This document shows, one piece after another, positions 60,301 through 64,000 of a stretch of DNA of 64,000 nt. The DNA is from Siphonodentalium dalli (lineage: Eukaryota; Mollusca; Scaphopoda; Gadilida; Siphonodentaliidae). The notes below the pieces were generated by a model. It searched no databases and was not told where the DNA came from. It worked only from the letters and a program-made list of their open reading frames with translations. The position numbers and the translations under genes were made by a program. Each line of letters starts with the position of its first letter. Position 1 is the stretch's first letter. Location of the stretch: NCBI GenBank assembly GCA_032622095.1, contig CP136065.1, forward strand, positions 42,383,503-42,447,502. The letters run 5' to 3'.

Positions 60301-63300
60301 CCACTGAGGAGCCCAAACTTTGTGCAAACCATTTGCATAGATGCATACCTATCCACAAACAACAAAAGTGTTGGAAGTAGATAAATATAATGGGTCATAT
60401 GGCCCAATTCAAGTTAAATATACCAATTTAACTTGAATTGTCATGGGTGCTGTGGGTGTTGGGCTGTCTCCATACCCTTAAAACCCACTAAGGAGCCCAA
60501 ACTTTTGCAAATCTTCTTATACTGATGCAGATATTTCCAAAAACACTAGGAGACCTAGAAGTATATACCTTTACATGACCCAATTCCAGTTAAATATACC
60601 AATTTAACCATTAAAACAACCAAATATCCCCCCTGAATAGAGCCCAAAATCCCATTCAGGTGCCCAAATATTTTTTCCCCATTGCCTCTATATATTCTAG
60701 AGTGAAATGTGGAATCATTTACTGAATGGGTATAGTCTGAGAGATGGCTGACTCAGAAATATGTTTTCATAGGCACGGGTGCTGTATGGTTTTATCATGG
60801 GTGCTGTGGGTGTTGGGCTGTCTCAATACCCTTAAAACCCACTGAGGAGCCCAAACTTTGTGCAAACCATTTGCATAGATGCATACCTATCCACAAACAA
60901 AAAAAAGTGTTGGAAGTAGATATATATAATGGGTCATATGGCCCAATTCAAGTTAAATATACCAATTTAACTTGAATTGTCATGGGTGCTGTGGGTGTTG
61001 GGCTGTCTCCATACCCTTAAAACCCACTAAGGAGCCCAAACTTTTGCAAATCTTCTTATACTGATGCAGATATTTCCAAAAACACTAGGAGACCTAGAAG
61101 TATATACCTTTACAGGACCCAATTCCAGTTAAATATACCAATTTAACCATTAAAAAAACCAAATATCCATCCTGAATAGAGCCCAAAATCCCATTCAGGT
61201 GCCCAAATATTTTTGTTTCCATTGCCTCTATATATTCTAGAGTGAAATGTGGAATCATTTACAGAATGGGTATAGTCTGAGAGATGGCTGACTCAGAAAT
61301 ATGTTTTCATAGGCACGGGTGCTGTATGGTTTTATCATGGGTGCTGTGGGTGTTGGGCTGTCTCAATACCCTTAAAACCCACTAAGGAGCCCAAACTTTT
61401 GCAAATCTTCTTATACTGATGCAGATATTTCCAAAAACACTAGGAGACCTAGAAGTATATACCTTTACAGGACCCAATTCCAGTTAAATATACCAATTTA
61501 ACCATTAAAAAAAACAAATATTCCCCCTGAATAGAGCCCAAAATGCCATTCAGGTGCCCAAATATTTTTCCCCATTGCCTCTATATATTCTAGAGTGAAA
61601 TGTGGAATCATTTACAGAATGGGTATAGTCTGAGAGATGGCTGACTCAGAAATATGTTTTCATAGGCACGGGTGCTGTATGGTTTTATCATGGGTGCTGT
61701 GGGTGTTGGGCTGTCTCAATACCCTTAAAACGCACTGAGGAGCCCAAACTTTGTGCAAACAATTTCCATAGATGCATACCTATCCACAAACAACAAAAGT
61801 GTTGGAAGTAGATACATATAATGGGTCATATGGCCCAATTCAAGTTAAATATACCAATTTAACTTGAATTGTCATGGGTGCTGTGGGTGTTGGGCTGTCT
61901 CCATACCCTTAAACCCCACTAAGGAGCCCAAACTTTTGCAAATCTTCTTATACTGATGCAGATATTTCCAAAAACACTAGGAGACCTAGAAGTGTATACC
62001 TTTACAGGACCCAATTCCAGTTAAATATACCAATTTAACCATTACAAAAAACAAATATCCCCCCTGAATAGAGCCCAAAATCCCATTCAGGTGCCCATAT
62101 ATTTTTTCCCCATTGCCTCTATATATTCTAGAGTGAAATGTGGAATCATTTACAGAATGGGTATAGTCTGAGAGATGGCTGACTCAGAAATATGTTTTCA
62201 TAGGCACGGGTGCTGTATGGTTTTATCATGGGTGCTGTGGGTGTTGGGCTGTCTCAATACCCTTAAAACCTACTGAGGAGCCCAAACTTTGTGCAACCCA
62301 TTTGCATAGATACATACCTATCCACAAACAACAAAAGTGTTGGAAGTAGATACATATAATGGGTCATATGGCCCAATTCAAGTTAAATATACCAATTTAA
62401 CTTGAATTGTCATGGGTGATGTGGGTGTTGGGCTGTCTCCATACCCTTAACACCCACTAAGGAGCCCAAACTTTTGCAAATCTTCTTATACTGATGCAGA
62501 TATTTCCAAAAACACTAGGAGACCTAGAAGTATATACCTTTACAGGACCCAATTCCAGTTAAATATACCAATTTAACCATTACAAAAAACAAATATCCCC
62601 CCTGAATAGAGCCCAAAATCCCATTCAGGTGCCCATATATTTTTTCCCCATTGCCTCTATATATTCTAGAGTGAAATGTGGAATCATTTACAGAATGGGT
62701 ATAGTCTGAGAGATGGCTGACTCAGAAATATGTTTTCATAGGCACGGGTGCTGTATGGTTTTATCATGGGTGCTGTGGGTGTTGGGCTGTCTCAATACCC
62801 TTAAAACCCACTGAAGAGCCCAAACTTTATCCAAACCATTTGCATAGATGCATACCTATCCACAAACAACAAAAGTGTTGGAAGTAGATACATATAATGG
62901 GTCATATGGCCCAATTCAAGTTAAATATACCAATTTAACTTGAATTGTCATGGGTGCTGTGGGTGTTGGGCTGTCTCCATACCCTTAAAACCCACTAAGG
63001 AGCCCAAACTTTTGCAAATCTTCTTATACTGATGCAGATATTTCCAAAAACACTAGGAGACCTAGAAGTATATACCTTTACAGGACCCAATTCCAGTTAA
63101 ATATACCAATTTAACCATTAAAAAAACAAATATCCCCCCTGAATAGAGCCCAAAATGCCATTCAGGTGCCCATATATTTTTTCCCCATTGCCTCTATATA
63201 TTCTAGAGTGAAATGTGGAATCATTTACAGAATGGGTATAGTCTGAGAGATGGCTGACTCAGAAATATGTTTTCATAGGCACGGGTGCTGTATGGTTTTA

Positions 63301-64000
63301 TCATGGGTGGTATGGGTGTTGGGCTGTCTCAATACCCTTAAAACCCACTGAGGAGCCCAAACTTTGTGCAAACCATTTGCATAGATGCATACCTATCCAC
63401 AAACAACAAAAGTGTTGGAAGTAGATACATATAATGGGTCATATGGCCCAATTCAAGTTAAATATACCAATTTAACTTGAATTGTCATGGGTGCTGTGGG
63501 TGTTGGGCTGTCTCCATACCCTTAAAACCCACTAAGGAGCCCACACTTTTGCAAATCTTCTTATACTGATGCAGATATTTCCAAAAACACTAGGAGACCT
63601 AGAAGTATATACCTTTACAGGACCCAATTCCAGTTAAATATACCAATTTAACCATTAAAAAAAACAAATATCCCCCCTGAATAGAGCCCAAAATCCCATT
63701 CAGGTGCCCAAATATTTTTTCCCCATTGCCTCTATATATTCTAGAGTGAAATGTGGAATCATTTACAGAATGGGTATAGTCTGAGAGATGGCTGACTCAG
63801 AAATATGTTTTCATAGGCACGGGTGCTGTATGGTTTTATCATGGGTGTTGTGGGTGTTGGGCTGTCTCAATACCCTTAAAACCCACTGAGGAGCCCAAAC
63901 TTTGTGCAAACCATTTGCATAGATGCATACCTATCCACAAACAACAAAAGTGTTGGAAGTAGATACATATAATGGGTCATATGGCCCAATTCAAGTTAAA
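51321..64000 (-). repeat. Satellite array 2: same satellite, opposite orientation, runs off the window
   Basis: About 70 monomers of the A, B and C kinds, all inverted relative to array 1 (AATGGGTCATATGGCCCAATT, CATGGGTGCTGTGGGTGTTGG, CACTAGGAGACCTAGAAG). Monomers from 51,321 to about 52,300 are strongly degenerate; beyond that they are nearly uniform. Superimposed long periods are visible: about 1,076 bp (TACATGACCC at 53,405, 54,481 and 55,557) and about 2,508 bp (GTGTTCGAAG at 57,322 and 59,830). No gene. Confidence 0.97.

Overview
The window looks like a repeat-dense, gene-poor stretch of an invertebrate nuclear genome, probably a marine mollusc and perhaps a bivalve. That assignment is inference: it rests on the Polinton type, on a dispersed repeat that ends in GACGGACG microsatellite plus an 'agacttcgtctcaggtgagctaa'-type tail, and on AT-rich composition. 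I saw no host gene, rRNA or tRNA gene that I could defend.

Layout. (1) 1 to about 9,540: the larger part of a Polinton/Maverick, treated here as a fossil. Its left end lies outside the window. All parts lie on the plus strand, closely packed: protein-primed DNA polymerase (end only), a packaging ATPase, small basic virion-type proteins, a chromodomain integrase, a two-helix membrane protein, penton-type and double-jelly-roll capsid proteins, and an adenain-type protease. It is young-looking, with about one visible break. (2) 9,549-16,700: small DNA elements, namely a hairpin minisatellite, two CACAGGTCCCC-ended MITEs, a 3.4-kb long-terminal-repeat-arm foldback element with TTAA target duplication (10,796-14,227), and a 409-bp TTAA MITE. 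(3) 16,700-31,080: a satellite array of about 180-bp monomers in a three-monomer (A-B-C, about 540 bp) higher-order repeat. (4) 31,080-51,320: a 20-kb island made almost only of inverted repeats. It holds MITEs, a large cluster of 'AATAAGC' hairpin elements, a LINE 3' end carrying a 2.5-kb foldback element, and a 3.9-kb palindrome whose arms are 170-180-bp tandem repeats. (5) 51,320 to the window end: the same satellite as in (3), in opposite orientation, running off the window.

The most informative observation is a nested insertion series that can be read directly. AATAAGC hairpin sequence was entered by a LINE, for which a matching empty site exists at 44,368-44,391. The LINE was in turn split by a foldback element (39,807-42,308) with a 6-bp GAAATC target duplication. 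Removing the element and one duplication restores the LINE's conserved GRY-x7-RxCxxC spacing. Each arm of this foldback element is mostly a 21-bp minisatellite built on the perfect palindrome CCTGATATATCAGG. Several unrelated elements here share that design, with tandem repeats sitting inside inverted arms, and the two satellite arrays repeat it at the 10-kb scale.
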